A DNA stretch of 64,000 nucleotides from Thunnus maccoyii (taxonomy: Eukaryota; Chordata; Actinopteri; Scombriformes; Scombridae). Both the position numbers and the translations under genes were made by a program. This document shows positions 47,425-58,326 of the stretch, one piece after another. The stretch's first letter is position 1. Every line of letters begins with the position of its first letter. A model generated the notes under the pieces. That model was not told where the DNA came from. It ran no database searches and was given only the letters and a program-made list of their open reading frames with translations. Location of the stretch: assembly GCF_910596095.1 (NCBI RefSeq), contig NC_056550.1, positions 27,085,001-27,149,000 of the forward strand, in the 5' to 3' direction.

Positions 47425-48165
47425 TTAAACACACAATATGTAATTTCAGCTGCTAGGGGTCTCAATCAAAACAATAACAAAAGACGGAGTAGTAGTAGCA
47501 AGGGATCATGGGAGTTGTTGTCTTCATTGTTAAATAACCAGCTTCACTGGGATAGGATTACTCCAGTGTTCATCATTCGCAGAGGTCTCCTCCTCTCCAG
47601 AACAAACGCAGATTAAAATCGTTAAAATACTAATTAAAGCTGTTTCACCTAATAAAATCAATATTTCTCCGACGATGTTCGGTGACCACCGGACTTCCTG
47701 GAGGGGCTGTTAGCCGAGCTGCTGCTAACGTTTGCCCAGTTTATTTCTCTGATAACTTAAGATCCAGACGTCCAATGACTAAAATCCTTCTTCTGGCTAA
47801 AAGATATAGTTAAAAACGACCTAAATTTATCATGAAAATGTGGCTTAAAACTGAATAAAAGTCATTTTATAACAGTTTGTGTGGAACAACCACAACGCCG
47901 ATGTATTATCTTGTATGTGTGTAAGTTACTCTTTGGTAGACGCCATTGTAGCGGACAAACACAGCGCCGCCGTATGCATCTGGTGCGTGTTTACTCTTTG
48001 GTAGAGGAGGTATGACGCCATCGACATGCATCCAAATGTAACGGACCGTTACTTTGATTTAATTAGATACAGATAAGTACACAACTCAACAACATATATA
48101 ACATAGGTCTAGTTGTTTTTATGTATTTTAATGTGGAATAATTACAGATTATAGCTTTAACAGAC
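47425..48165 (+). repeat. Dispersed repeat E, single-unit copy
   Basis: It parallels 17325-18310 through shared words such as CAGCTTCACTGGGATAGGAT, TCGGTGACCACCGGACTTCC and TCCAATGACTAAAATCCTTC. It lacks the second 234-base internal unit. Same orientation as the intronic copy. Confidence 0.7.
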
Positions 48166-48351
48166 ACAGACCTCTGTCTGTCTTCGTCTCACAGTTTTTG
48201 CCTGTGAGACGAAGGATTTAAAACATCATCACTGATGACTCATAATGTGTCACATTTCACATTTTTGGTAGATTTTGCAGCGGAGAATCCAGCCAGAAAC
48301 AACGAGGTTCGTGTGTCAACAGTTAAAGCAGCGGAGCTCACGGCGGGAACG

Positions 48352-48399
<48 letters not shown>

Positions 48400-51300
48400 T
48401 CAACCGTTTCTTTTTTACTTTTATCTACTGTGAAAACTGCAGCTGCTGTTCTACACACAGAAACTCTTTACAGTCATCCGTCACTTTTTCCTTAAAGGGC
48501 AGGTTCAGGTTTTTTCAAATATGTCTTAATACAATAAACTGATGTGTGCTGATGTGTGCGTGGAAATAGGTTTTAGTCGCTGCTCTCGATACTGACCCTG
48601 AAGATAATCTCTCTGGACGTCAATACACTGTAAGAAATGTAGAAAAGGACAAAATCCAAAGCTCAGCTGAAGCTTAAATGATGCAACAACAGTCTGAATT
48701 AGATAAATTAAGTGACAGTTTTTATCAAACAAAATTCCTTCTTTTTGTTTCCGTGGACTGAAGTTCTTCTCTGATCTGTGGTGGAAGGATATATCCGGGA
48801 ACGGGCTCGGAGTCAGTGACGAAGGAGGGAACCACACATGAATAACGCTTTTAAAAATTATTGTTAACTTAACATAAAATTGTAATAATGTTAGTCAATT
48901 AAATCAGTCATGAATGCGATGTATGGATGAGTGAAGTATGTGGTGCCTGTAAGGAAGAGAGAGAGGAAGAGGTTCACAGGAAGACGCCTAAATAGGCTGG
49001 AGGCCTAAACTACCCAGGTGCAGGTAGTTCCCAGACGTTCCTCTCCAACGCCGCCCGCTGGCTCCTGCAGGTAGAGTCTGTTCAGAGAGGGTCGTCACAG
49101 TGTTATCCAGCTTTGATCTCCGGCTGGTCCTCCAGACTTCCTGGATTCGCTCCTGCCTCTGTGTTTAATAAAACACGAATATTCTCTGTTCTCGTCTGTG
49201 TTTATCCGCTGTGTTGTCATAGACAGAGTTTTCCTTTGAGAGATAAATACACCGTTTGCAAGACTTAGTCAACTGTGGCCAAATAATTACAACTTAAAGC
49301 ATTTTTTTGCTGCACACAATCATTAGAAAAGGAGCAGCGTGAACATTTGGAAAGTCTAGAAGAGTGAGAGTCTAGATGAAATGATTTTATCTCAGGGATC
49401 CAACTGGCAGTTAGTCGTCTTGGCCTGCAGATGTCTCTACTGAGCCTGCAAAAATTGACAAAAAGAAGCAGACAAAAAAAAAAAAAAAGGAATTGTTGAA
49501 ATCAATATTAAATAATCAAAATCAGAGAGAACAGGCATAGTGTGGAGAAAAGTACATCAACAGCGGCAACGGCACTGAGATAATGTAAAAAGAAGACACT
49601 TGATCCAAAACAGAGTAAATATGTTGAGAAGTAGGAAAGAACAAGTAACAAGAGACAGGCTGAGAAACATGAACAGTAAACTTCTCATCACAGGAAAACA
49701 TCTGACATGAGGCTGAGACAGTCGAGCATATAGCACACGATCACGGAGGACAACGGAGGACAGGGCAGGTAGAGGACGAGGTTAAAAGTAGACTAGAATG
49801 TGGATGAAATGATTATTTTTGAGGACGACTGAACTGGAAAGACGGATTTGATGGAGAATGAAAGCGGAAGGTGGCAGTAACGCAGATGCCAACTGCTGTA
49901 AAAACTCACAGAAGAAGAAGAAGAAGAAGAAGAAGAAGGTGATTTCTTTAACTTTAAAAGATTCGATTGATCTAACTGAGACTGTTGAAGCATCGTATTA
50001 GCTTCAGCTGAACTTTGGATCATTTCTTACAGCGTAGCCTCGTTAAGTAGAGTATCTTAATGAGGCTACAAAGAACCATTTCATCATATATATATATATG
50101 AACATGTTTGTACATGACAGACTTGAAAAAACCTTTAACCAAAATAATTTGAGCTACTTCAGTCGAATCCGATAAGATTGAAACACCTGAACAATTGTGC
50201 ATAATTTAAATCTGAGTGCAGCGTTAGTCACAAACCGTCTCTCTCTCTCTCTTTTCTCTTTTCTCAGTTAAGGTCACATCTCACGCTTAAGAAACTAAAT
50301 TCGATGTGTGACTTTGTTTTGAGCCAAACAACTTGGAGCAGAAGTGAAGTCGCGTTAAAGATTCACCCTTTTAAACCTGGTTTAATGTGTAACTGAACCA
50401 TGTTCAAGCAAATATCAAGGCTCAACCCACTGTACACTATTTCTAGATAAAGCTGGGAAACACTGACAGAGATGTGATATAAATATCAATTATTTAATGT
50501 ACTTAATGAATAATTAAACTGTCCATAGAGCTGCTACAAAAAGCAGAATATGTCCCCTTTAAATCTGATTTGGCGACGTTGTGGCTGCACAACAAAGCAA
50601 CGATGAACAACGGCATGTGTAATCAGTGAGATCAGCAGTGCAGGTGAATGCACGAGTGGAAACGGTGATGCAGTGTCGTGTGGTGCAGACAAAACAAACC
50701 AAACGTCAATAAAAAAACCAAAGGAGGAGGAGAGCACGCAGCGACTGAGGTCCAGGAGGGTTTTTGAAGGACCCTACAGGGTCTCAGGTGTTGCCAGTGT
50801 CGCCGATGACGCTGCCACGCCCACCTCCAGGACCTCCAGAAACAACACAGACAGCAGCCACACAAATCAAGCCACAGGCAGACGGGACGGAGAGGGTCGT
50901 AACACCGCTCTGATAAAAAGGAACGAGACAAAAATTGTCACACTTTAATAAAACTCATGTGGTCACGCTGACGCTGTCTGTGTTAGACAAAGAATGAAAA
51001 GTCAAACACACAACAGCTTCATTCATCCCTTCACTCTTTGTTTGTTTCTTACTTATCAGCGTTTCTTTTCTTTTTTTTTCTGCCTCTGTACACCTGCTGA
51101 GTCAAACACTTTCTCACGCTTCTTTATCAGTCTTTCTATCCTCTGACGCGTCTCTGTAGCCTTGGCCTTTCTGAACAATTAAAAAAATGTTTTTTTAAAA
51201 GTTTGCAAACTCCCTGCTCACACTCCCAAAGACTCCATGAACCCTTCTGTCACATTAATAGTCCTTCAGTATATTATCAAGCTAAAGTTGTGTCAGTTAA

Positions 51301-51851
51301 AAGTGGTAAGAATAACTAAACAGTGGAAATTAAACATGATTAAATGTGCAGTAGTATGTGTAATTTCTCTCACAGTGAACACTTTATACACAACACTAAA
51401 GGAAACCAGCAGAGACGTCCAGAGACTGTAGCCTGCATATAAAGATGGACGTTCTGTTTGGAGCGGTTCGGTGTACAGCTTTGCTAACAGCCTCCTCTTC
51501 ACTTTGTAATACATTGTCGTCAAGAGGTTGTGATATGTAGCGAGCAACAAGCTAGTGAACCGCATTCCTGCACACGCTCAGTGTCTCGTCTGCCTTGAGC
51601 CGCCTTCAGATGATGAGGAATTTTACTCTTTGCTCACCGTGACGTAGGGAGCAGAGAATAGTGCAGACACTTGGTGCAGAGGCAAAGTGCAGCGCAGGTA
51701 CACGCCCTCAAAAAGTGTGAAAAGTAGCTGTTCACCATGTGTGGAAGCCGCATCTGACTGCTGCCATCGTGGTCCAGGGAATTCTGAAACACAGCATTTA
51801 GAGTTTTCTGTACCTCTCCTGCTTGAATCTGGCTACGTCACATTCATATAC

Positions 51852-51893
<42 letters not shown>

Positions 51894-51969
51894 AAACTTT
51901 ATTTGTACAGCACCTTTCATACAAAATGCAGCTGAAAGTGCTTCACAAAAAAATAAGCAAAAAAAATAC

Positions 51970-52005
<36 letters not shown>

Positions 52006-52033
52006 ATATATATATACATACATACATATATAT

Positions 52034-52076
<43 letters not shown>

Positions 52077-52110
52077 GCCCAATATGCAACACCAGAGGGA
52101 CCCAAATCCT
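48166..52110. other. Intergenic sequence between the zinc-finger gene and the Gig2-like array
   Basis: No supported gene. It holds a 13-base perfect hairpin (48182-48214), (TG)n at 48353-48398, divergent family D-like sequence at 48495-48760 and 49935-50040, and a stretch at about 48950-49230 with an AATAAA near 49168 that resembles a 3' end or LTR but has no partner. Also (AAG)n 49915-49938, a family A interior fragment 51430-51690, (TAA)n 51857-51890, a reverse L2 tail at about 51890-51950 (CTTTATTTGTACAGCACCTT) and a (TA)n/(TG)n/(CA)n tract 51967-52075. Confidence 0.55.
51967..52075. repeat. Compound (TA)n(TG)n(TA)n(CA)n microsatellite
   Basis: It runs TA, TG, TA/CATA and CA in turn, and the TG and CA blocks are complementary. 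It lies about 40 bases left of the first Gig2-like unit boundary. Short frames on both strands are low-complexity artefacts. Confidence 0.85.
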
Positions 52111-52467
52111 CATCCTCATCTTCATTACTTGGACCAAATAAAGTTTACAAGCTGCTTTATTCCATGGAAATGGAAACCTATGACAGGAATGTGATTCTGG
52201 TTTATTCTCTCAGTTGTCAAACCTATTTCTTCTTGATAGTGATGTCTTGATGGAATAGATGGTGTTTCCCACTAATATGCAGCTCATCTGTCACTGTATA
52301 TGAGCAACATTATTATTATTATATTTATTTTTTTTTAGATTTAAGGCCATAAAACCTCTGATGCCACTATCTGGCAGGACAGAACAGCACTGCTGTGGAG
52401 GCCGCACCCGTGTACAGCATTCAAAACATTCCTTATCTGACCAAAGTCATAAAACATTGCAAGAGGA

Positions 52468-52540
52468 GAAACGAAACTGAAAGAAGACGTCATGCACATT
52501 TATGGTATTTCCTCCGAAAGCCTGAAGCTGTTTATATAAA
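52468..52540 (+). promoter_or_regulatory. Gig2-like unit 1 promoter: IRF-type element and TATA box
   Basis: GAAACGAAACTGAAAG at 52468-52483 contains GAAACTGAAA, a match to the IRF/ISRE core GAAANNGAAA. TTTATATAAA at 52531-52540 is a good TATA box about 50 bases further on, and the 5' exon follows at TATA-appropriate distance. Interferon induction is known for fish Gig2 genes; here it is inferred from these motifs. Confidence 0.7.
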
Positions 52541-52562
52541 CTGCTTCAAAGCGAACATTCAT

Positions 52563-52607
52563 TTACAATCTGCCTGCACTCAGGGACCAACACAGGACTG
52601 GACAAAG
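52563..52607 (+). other. Gig2-like gene A 5' non-coding exon
   Basis: The sequence ATCTGCCTGCACTCAGGGAC is followed by a donor (AAAG/GTACGTG, GT at 52608). The same block recurs at 57342-57387 and 62430-62475. The start is placed from the TATA box and is approximate. It has no ATG, so translation begins in the next exon. Confidence 0.6.
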
Positions 52608-54846
52608 GTACGTGAAACACAAACTTTGATGAGAAACGTTTTCTTGTTAAAACGCTTTTTTTTGTTATAACGAGAAATGTGAAGGCAACTTTTTTTTTTT
52701 ACTAAGGGTTGCAGTTCTGTGCTGCTGGTATTATAAATAATGGGAAAAGACATTTTAACAAGGTCAGAGTTGGAAAACTGTGCAGCAATCCTTTTTACCA
52801 AACAGAACCATCGTCTATAAATACTGTGTCCACAGGAGAATTAAGAGTATTTTTACGGTCACCAATCTATAAGAGCTACAAGCAGTTTAGAGTCTCCTCT
52901 TTATCTGTTTATCATGACTTTTGGACCCAATAAACACAACACCTGAATTTTAGTCTGACATGCTCACAGTGACAATATTAATATGCTGATGTTTAGCAGG
53001 CAAAGTGTTAGAAAAATTAAAAATTGAAAAAAAACTGATGGTGGCGTTAACGATGAAATGTTAAATGAAAGTTTCACAATCTTTCAAGTGTGTCTATAAA
53101 CAGCAGTCGGGTGTCCGTATGAGCAGTGAAAGAGGTTTTCCGCGCTGTAATCATTCCTCCTGTTGATACTGGCTGTTAAATGAGCCTTCAAATGTGGTTT
53201 CAATGGAAGTGATGGAGGCCAAAATCCACAGTGTGTCCACACAGTCATTTAAAAGTCTCTGTGAAGCTTATATGAGGCTTCAGCAGTCTGAGTTAGTCAT
53301 ATCAAGTGGATATCTGACACATTTACAGTCTTTTTAGCATCAAATTCCCTCTTTGTCAAACAAACGCTTGATAACTAAAAGGTGTGAACACATCACTTCC
53401 ATTTTAACTTCTCTTCACTGGCTCCCAGTAACGAAGAATTGATTTTAAAATTTGACTTGTTGTTTTTTAAAGCTATGAACGTCGTTGACATGCTCTCTGA
53501 ATACACACCAGACAGACTCCTGAGATCATCAAGTACAGGTCTCCTCACTATACTGAGAATTAATCTCTAAATCAGCTTTTATCACAAGCTTTAAGTTAGG
53601 TTTAAAGTGTGTAGTTAACGGGTAAAACCTTCATTTTAGAATCAGTATTATTATTGTTATTCCTTTTTAATAATACTTACTTTAATACTCCTTACTTTAT
53701 AATTTTATATGTTGTCTTATATGTTTATATATATATATTGTTAATATAATGTTATATGTTTTTGGCATGTACACTCTTTATTCATATTAGCTTCAGATAA
53801 ACTTTTAAATACATTTTTGCACAGAAGGAGGAATGATTACAGCAAGAAAAACAGGTTTCAATGTTCATTTGGGCTCCTGAATAAGTAATAATAGTAGTAA
53901 AAATAAATACAAATAATAACAATAAAATACAACTTCTACATTTTTGGGCCTATAGAATATGCGACTTCTAAATGTTGTCAGATGAATTCTGATAATAAAA
54001 CATTTTGCGTAGATTGTGATGTCAAAATAAATGTATTCACTGGTTTACAGCTGCTTCTTTTCCACTGATTGTGTGTGAAAAATACTATTTGGGCCAGTGT
54101 GCATCACGCGATGGACCCGTAATTTCTAATTACACAGTTTAGCCACTATATCAAATTGGCTTCACAGCCCAGTGCTGATCTTGGGGCCTTGGGCTGTACT
54201 TAGGCACAGCAGGGGCTATGAGCTAAATGCTAACACCAGAATGCTAGCATGCTAATGTTTAGAAGGTATAATGTTTACCATGTTCACCAGCTTAGTTTGG
54301 TGTGGTATAGCAAAACACACCAAAGTACTAATTAGCACTAAACACAAAGTACAGCTAAGGCTGATGGGAATGTCAGTTTTGTAGGTATTTGGTCATAAAC
54401 CAGAGTACGAAATTTTGTAGCAATCCATTCAATAATTGTTGAGATCCTCATGGTGGGGCTAGAGGAAAAGTACTCTGTGTTTGGTGCTAATTAGCAAATG
54501 TTACCATGCAAACACGCTAAACTACCCGTTAAACATCAGCATGTTAGCATTGACACTGTAAGCATGTTAGCATGCTGACATTAGCATTTAGCTCTCTCTT
54601 AGTTTCATTTCACTTTTGATAAAGCTAGGCTAACAGTTTTCCTCTGCTTGTTCAAGTCTTTTTGCTCTAAGCTAGGCTCCTCAGGAAGAATAGCACATCA
54701 AATGAACCTTAAATATTAGTAAATGTCTCTGAATCATGTCCTAATTGTCTTGTTTCATTCCTGTATCATTTTTAATTGCAGTGATGTTTAGTTTACTTGC
54801 GTGGAATAATCTGAAGTCTTTACACTTATCAATCTCTTTCCTACAG
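52608..54846 (+). other. Gig2-like gene A intron (2.24 kb)
   Basis: No gene. Contents: a conserved unit segment 52830-52980, a family D foldback fragment 53075-53355, an L2-type LINE piece 53356-53786, the rest of the foldback 53787-53885, and a GCTAGCATGCTAA-rich dispersed repeat at about 54170-54600 that also occurs in unit 2 (60175-60640). The acceptor TTTCCTACAG ends at 54846. Confidence 0.65.
53356..53786 (+). pseudogene. L2-type LINE reverse transcriptase fragment
   Basis: A frame at about 53387-53572 encodes a stretch including NFSSLAPSNEELILKFDLLF and KAMNVVDMLSEYTPDRLLRS. It resembles the C-terminal part of L2/Rex-type LINE reverse transcriptases (LTSLHWLPVxxRIDFKIL...FKALNGLAPxYL). 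It is only about 60 residues and 5' truncated. It is present in unit 1 and absent from unit 2, where the family D foldback is intact at this point. CTCTTT occurs at both junctions. Confidence 0.6.
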
Positions 54847-54862
54847 TGATACTGAGACCAAC

Positions 54863-55453
54863 ATGTACCAGTGGGCTGCAGATGACTTTACTCTGCCTGC
54901 GGGGATGTTTTTCCAGAGCTTCTCAGCACCAGTTAATGGTAAAACGTTTTCCATGTACCACGGCACCAGCAGAGCAAACGCTGCAGCCATCCTGGCCTCA
55001 GGTTTTCGCCGTTCTCTAGACGGGATGCTCGGCCCAGGCGTCTACCTCACCAGAGATCTGAAGAAAGCTAGGTTCTATCCCGTTGGTCACCCTGAGCATG
55101 ACAAAGTCATCATTACGGTCTTGGTCAACGTGGGAAGAGTGATCACCATCGATTGTAAGGGCCACCCACGTCAGAAGAACTGGCGCGACCCCAGATGCGG
55201 CAAGGTGTACGACACCGCCTGGATACCTCCTTGGAGTGGAATGATGAAGAGCAATTTCGAGACGCATTGTGTCTGGGATCCCAATCGAATCAAAATCCTT
55301 AATATCATCGAACCACTTCCAGTTCAACCTGGATATGGATATGGATATGGATATGGACATGGACATGGATATGGACATGGACATGGACATGGATATGGAT
55401 ATGGACATGGATATGGTTATGGGTATGGATATGGTGCACAAGGCTACATGTGA
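54863..55453 (+). CDS. Gig2-like PARP-fold protein A with Gly-Tyr/Gly-His tail
   Basis: A single coding exon (exon from 54847) of 196 residues. The ATG has A at -3 and lies 16 bases after the acceptor. The core (1-150) resembles the fish Gig2 (GCRV-induced gene 2) family: MYHGTSRANAAAILASGF (31-48), GMLGPGVYLTRDLKKA (54-69), GHPRQKNWRD (100-109), YDTAWIPP (116-123) and CVWDPNRIKIL (136-146). His33 and Tyr61 correspond to the first two residues of the PARP H-Y-E triad; the third is unclear (Glu133 or Thr134). No signal peptide or membrane segment, so probably cytosolic. Residues 157-196 are a low-complexity GYGYGHGH tail encoded by a GGATAT-type microsatellite. Known family role: interferon-induced antiviral response in fish. 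Enzymatic activity is unproven. Confidence 0.85.
   Translation: MYQWAADDFTLPAGMFFQSFSAPVNGKTFSMYHGTSRANAAAILASGFRRSLDGMLGPGVYLTRDLKKARFYPVGHPEHDKVIITVLVNVGRVITIDCKGHPRQKNWRDPRCGKVYDTAWIPPWSGMMKSNFETHCVWDPNRIKILNIIEPLPVQPGYGYGYGYGHGHGYGHGHGHGYGYGHGYGYGYGYGAQGYM
55331..55432. repeat. Coding hexanucleotide repeat (GGATAT/GGACAT)n
   Basis: About 17 units of GGATAT or GGACAT (late units GGTTAT and GGGTAT) encode the Gly-Tyr/Gly-His tail of gene A. A decayed remnant is at about 61367-61411 in the 3' UTR of gene B. Confidence 0.85.
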
Positions 55454-55523
55454 GATAATTTAATATATTTTATAAAAAGGAAATGATACTTGAATTTTGT
55501 TACTCTATCATTGTAACCTGGAA

Positions 55524-55529
55524 AATAAA
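55524..55529 (+). terminator. Poly(A) signal of Gig2-like gene A
   Basis: AATAAA about 70 bases after the stop, in GGAAAATAAATCCTCAATAA. The same context is conserved in unit 2 at 61497-61502. Confidence 0.6.
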
Positions 55530-56159
55530 TCCTCAATAATTTTATATCTTAAATGGCTGTGTGATGGGTATATTTTTATGTTGAGGTATTCACCTTTGAA
55601 ACATCTGCTGCCATCTGAATACAATGGAGGTGAAAAGAATTTTGTTTATTATGTGTGGAGCATTAAAAACACATTTGGAAATATTTAAAACAACTTGCAT
55701 TTCCAGAAACAGTTACTCTAAATAATCCACCTCACTGTAGGTTTTCACATAAATAGTGTCTATTTTAACAATAACAAAACATATCCACCACTGTCACCTC
55801 CTAAAACAAAATATTAAAATAGTCCAGCACATAACGCCTTGTAAAACCATGACATGTAATTTTTACATTTACTTTTTTGTACGGATTAAACAAACAACAT
55901 TAATTAACCCTAGCCTAGTTGCTGGCTTCATATTTATCATACATACGTCATTTTTAATGGTCTTAAATCAGAGATTTTGAACTCCTCGTCTAAGTTTGTA
56001 ATCAATAACATCCCCATAACTAATGTGCAATCTACACGATGGTGTTCTGCTTCAAGAATCCTTATCTTGGTAACCTCATATCAAGGCCATAACCACCAAA
56101 ATGACCGGGAGTATCGGTATACTAGGCAACACTGGTCACTTGATCAACACTAAGGTAGC

Positions 56160-56500
56160 CACTATGTTATATTATACTATGGTTTATCCAAGCGGCAATC
56201 TCCAGGGCTGAAAAATGAAGCCAACTCGGAAGTGACAAAAACTGCAGTTCATCGAATGGCCACTTGAGGCTCCATAAGCGAGTCAATACCGACTTTATAG
56301 CAGAAATAAACATGTTTAAAGTCTGGTACAAAAAACAGTCTTGGTCTCTGTAGCTAATTTCCCCGTTCAACTGTACTAGGTGTGAATTTTTGAATAACTC
56401 ACCCATTTAAATTTTATTAAGGCTTAAAGTCATGCATAATTTAGGGGAGGGCCGCTTTAAGTGACAGGTGGGTGCCATCACAGGCAAGTTGCTACCACAG
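56160..56500 (-). repeat. Dispersed element related to the nested insert at 33319-33727
   Basis: On the minus strand it contains AAACATGTTTATTTCTGCTA, ATTGACTCGCTTATGGAGCC and GAACTGCAGTTTTTGTCACT, which parallel the insert in the family A foldback. It lies in the extra 3' segment of unit 1 and is absent from unit 2. Class unknown. Confidence 0.5.
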
Positions 56501-57248
56501 CAACAATATTGGTTAGGTAACATAACCATAACCCTAGATTCACAGTATAGGTGTAGCCGTAGTTGTCGCTATTTCAGTGTGTTTTCAGTTCATGAAAGTT
56601 AATTATAACATTATGATCACGTAAAAAAGTATTCAGCATTTGGTTGTACTAAAAGATCCTCTAAGGAGTCGGATGTTCAGTTTTTTCCAGTAAGTATATT
56701 TTGTTTTAATGGTTTTAAGCCTGTTTTTTGCTAGCAAAAATTAGCATTAGCATTAGCACTATCACAGTTAACCACAGGCTGTAATGCACCGTGCTAACTA
56801 AGCTCCTGCTCCTCCCCCTCCTTATTATTATTACCTGGACCAAATAAAGTTTACAAGCTGCTTTATGTCATGGAAATAAAAGCAGCTGCTCCAGCAGAAT
56901 GGAAACCTAAGCAAATATGACAGGAATGTAATCTGGTATGTTCTCTCACTTGTCAAACCCATTTCTTCTTGAGAGTGATGTTTTTGTTTAAATGTTTCCC
57001 ACTGTTATGCAGCTCATCTGTCACTGTATATGAGCAACTGGGCGACATTATTATTTTTTTATTTTTTCTTGTCTGAAAAACATAAGCAGGGAGGCTGGAA
57101 AGTCATTCCCTGCTCAGATTTAGGGCCCTAAAGGCTCTGATGCCACTATCTGGCAGCACAGAACACATCATTGCTGTGGTGGTCAAACCTGTTTAGAGCA
57201 TTCAAAACAATTGTTATCTGACAACAGTCATTAAACAGTGCAAGAGGA

Positions 57249-57320
57249 GAAACGAAACTGAAGAGGACATCATGCAAATTCGTGTCCTTGCCTCCCAAAG
57301 CCTGACACTCTTTATATAGG
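57249..57320 (+). promoter_or_regulatory. Gig2-like unit 2 promoter: IRF-type element and TATA box
   Basis: GAAACGAAACTGAAG at 57249-57263 differs from unit 1 in the last A of the second GAAA, so the core reads GAAACTGAAG. The TATA box is TTTATATAGG at 57311-57320. The spacing of about 50 bases is the same as in unit 1. Confidence 0.65.
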
Positions 57321-57341
57321 CCTCTTCCAAGCGAACATTCA

Positions 57342-57387
57342 TTTCCAATCTGCCTGCACTCAGGGACCAACAACAGACTGGAGACAG
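57342..57387 (+). other. Gig2-like gene B 5' non-coding exon
   Basis: The same block as unit 1, ending GACTGGAGACAG/GTACGTG with the GT at 57388. The start is approximate. Confidence 0.6.
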
Positions 57388-57469
57388 GTACGTGAAACAC
57401 AAACTTTGTTTTTTTCACTAGAGTTTTTACAGAAAGTACAAAAAATACCGTGCAACTTAAGCTTGTAGA

Positions 57470-58326
57470 TACAGTGCGTATACAGTCTCATCACTCCAAA
57501 TGACTTTGTTCCAGAAGTTGTGAGTCTTGTCTAGGTGCTGTTTGGCATATTGTAAGTGGACTGTTTTGTGGCGTTGGTAGCAAGTAAAGTCAGAGCAGCC
57601 CTGGATGAAATGTGCAGAAGCTCATTGACTATTTATACAAAAACACTAATTACAATCAAACAAGTTACAGGTGTGGAAACTTACCCTTCATAGCCATTTA
57701 AACCTGTGTGTGTATATTATCAGGCCAAACTTTCAAGTGTATGTAAACTTTTGATCAGGGCCATTCTGTTATCATTATGATTTAAAAAGGGCTCAAACAA
57801 TTATGTATGAATAAATGGCTTCACCTGACCACTGTCCCTAAATAAAACTAAACTTTTAAGCATGATCAGTCATATTTTCCAAAAAATGGTCAATATTTCA
57901 TAAATTCTGCCAGGCTATGTAAACTTCTGGGCACAACTGTAACTTTCTATCTTCTATATAACCGTTTTGATATGTTAAAAACTGCATCACTAAAATGAAA
58001 AGTCATCATAACAAGATGCATAATAGAAAAAATATTAAAGAATCAAGAAAGGTGTTTGAGATGTAACACAGTATCTGTATCTCATAAAAATGGGATGTGC
58101 GCGAATGTTTTAATGAATCGATCAAGTCTAACTTGAAATTCTGCTCTTACTGAGCAACCAGGATGTGGTTTTTATTGGTATGCATGGCAGGTATTTAAAA
58201 AGGGCTCAAACAATTATGTAAGAATAAATGGCTTCACCTGACCACTGTCCCCCAGTCATATTTTCCAAAAAATGGTCAATATTTTATAAATTCTGCCAGG
58301 CAATGTAAACTTCTGGGCACAACTGT
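57470..58326 (-). pseudogene. Tc1/mariner remnant with duplicated right end (unit 2)
   Basis: On the minus strand 57483-57557 encodes a transposase-like QHLDKTHNFWNKVIWSDET. The right inverted repeat AAATTCTGCCAGGCTATGTA...GGGCACAACTG plus TA occurs twice, ending at 57939 and 58324. The left inverted repeat is deleted, and most of the transposase is gone. Inactive. Confidence 0.75.

Larger units (their letters stand above)
52115..56820 (+). repeat. Gig2-like array, unit 1
   Basis: The unit starts TTACTTGGACCAAATAAAGT, like 56834 and 61985, and carries promoter, 5' exon, intron, coding exon and 3' region. Relative to unit 2 it lacks about 1.3 kb of Tc1-bearing intron, has an L2-type LINE piece at 53356-53786 inside a family D foldback, and has about 820 extra bases at its 3' end (about 55990-56815). 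These extra bases include an element at 56160-56500 related to the nested element at 33319-33727. Confidence 0.75.

Noticed and set aside
48950..49230. Possible LTR or orphan 3' end with AATAAA near 49168
   Set aside because: No second LTR, primer-binding site or coding region was found nearby. The evidence is too thin to call.
50534..50948. Overlapping 67-99 codon frames near 50.5-50.95 kb
   Set aside because: No splice context, no domain and no family resemblance. They are composition-driven frames in a GC-richer patch.
55016..55441. 141-codon minus-strand frame and a DMDMDM frame (55269-55463) over the gene A tail
   Set aside because: Both are alternate readings of the GGATAT repeat and the Gig2-like coding exon.
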